Shown one piece after another: positions 63,982-64,000 of a DNA stretch of 64,000 nt. Under the pieces are notes generated by a model. It did no database searches, was not told the origin of the DNA, and worked only from the letters and a program-made list of their open reading frames with translations. The first letter of the stretch is position 1. Every line of letters starts with the position of its first letter. This stretch comes from Actinomycetales bacterium SN12 (GTDB taxonomy: Bacteria > Actinomycetota > Actinomycetes > Actinomycetales > Microbacteriaceae): the NCBI GenBank assembly GCA_002837415.1, contig PJCV01000002.1:186001-250000 (forward strand), read 5' to 3'. The position numbers and the translations under genes are program-made.

Positions 63982-64000
63982 ACTGCCTTACTCGGTCGCC

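Overview
The window looks like chromosomal DNA of a high-GC Gram-positive actinobacterium, most probably a Microbacteriaceae member close to Microbacterium. The evidence is the GC-rich codon use, a WhiB2-type regulator, actinobacterial families (DUF5719, DUF4012, DUF6541, LAXTG surface protein), many start codons 6-9 bases after a TANNNT box (leaderless-type promoters), and cell-wall polymer genes without any mycolic-acid gene. The genus is inferred; no rRNA is present. No insertion sequence, phage gene or CRISPR array was seen, and no gene-free stretch exceeds about 200 bases.

Layout. 1-4.4 kb: conserved block on the minus strand (whiB2, a large membrane glycosyltransferase, a DUF5719 protein cut by the left edge). 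4.6-16.7 kb: plus-strand genes for a galactofuranose/rhamnose-type polymer: two tandem O-antigen-ligase-like proteins, a GlfT2-like and a GlfT1-like galactofuranosyltransferase, a small anchored protein, an RgpF-type protein, a GT2/GT-B fusion and a GT-C enzyme. 16.7-19.4 kb: minus-strand operon glf (UDP-galactopyranose mutase) plus a Wzm/Wzt ABC exporter. 19.6-23.8 kb: plus-strand GtrA, glycosyltransferases and a sugar epimerase. 23.8-30.9 kb: minus-strand glycosyltransferases, a Wzx-type flippase, and a DPM1-like/DUF2304/DUF6541 trio, interrupted by one plus-strand transferase. 31.0-36.5 kb: rmlA, rmlB, an rmlC-rmlD fusion, ugd and a glycosyltransferase, giving dTDP-rhamnose and UDP-glucuronate. 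36.6-40.5 kb: a second ABC exporter and a large secreted protein with a lysozyme-like domain.

40.5-49.8 kb: a divergent pair (glycosyltransferase, DUF4012 protein), a LAXTG-type surface protein, a RecQ-family helicase, an LCP ligase, purE, purK and a PH-domain protein. 49.8-57 kb: birA, then four CDP-glycerol glycerophosphotransferase-like genes (teichoic-acid-type polymer) around one GT2 gene. 57-63.9 kb: an HtrA protease, an aminotransferase, a nitrilase-family amidase, an MFS_2 sugar symporter, a GH5 glycosidase behind a palindromic operator, and initiator tRNA-Met with a strong terminator.

How it works together (inference): Rml, Ugd and Glf supply activated sugars. About twenty transferases build galactofuranan/rhamnan and glycerol-phosphate-type polymers. 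Two ABC exporters and a flippase with polymerase-like proteins move them out, Gtr-type genes add side branches, and the LCP protein may attach them to peptidoglycan. No priming phosphoglycosyltransferase is visible in the window.
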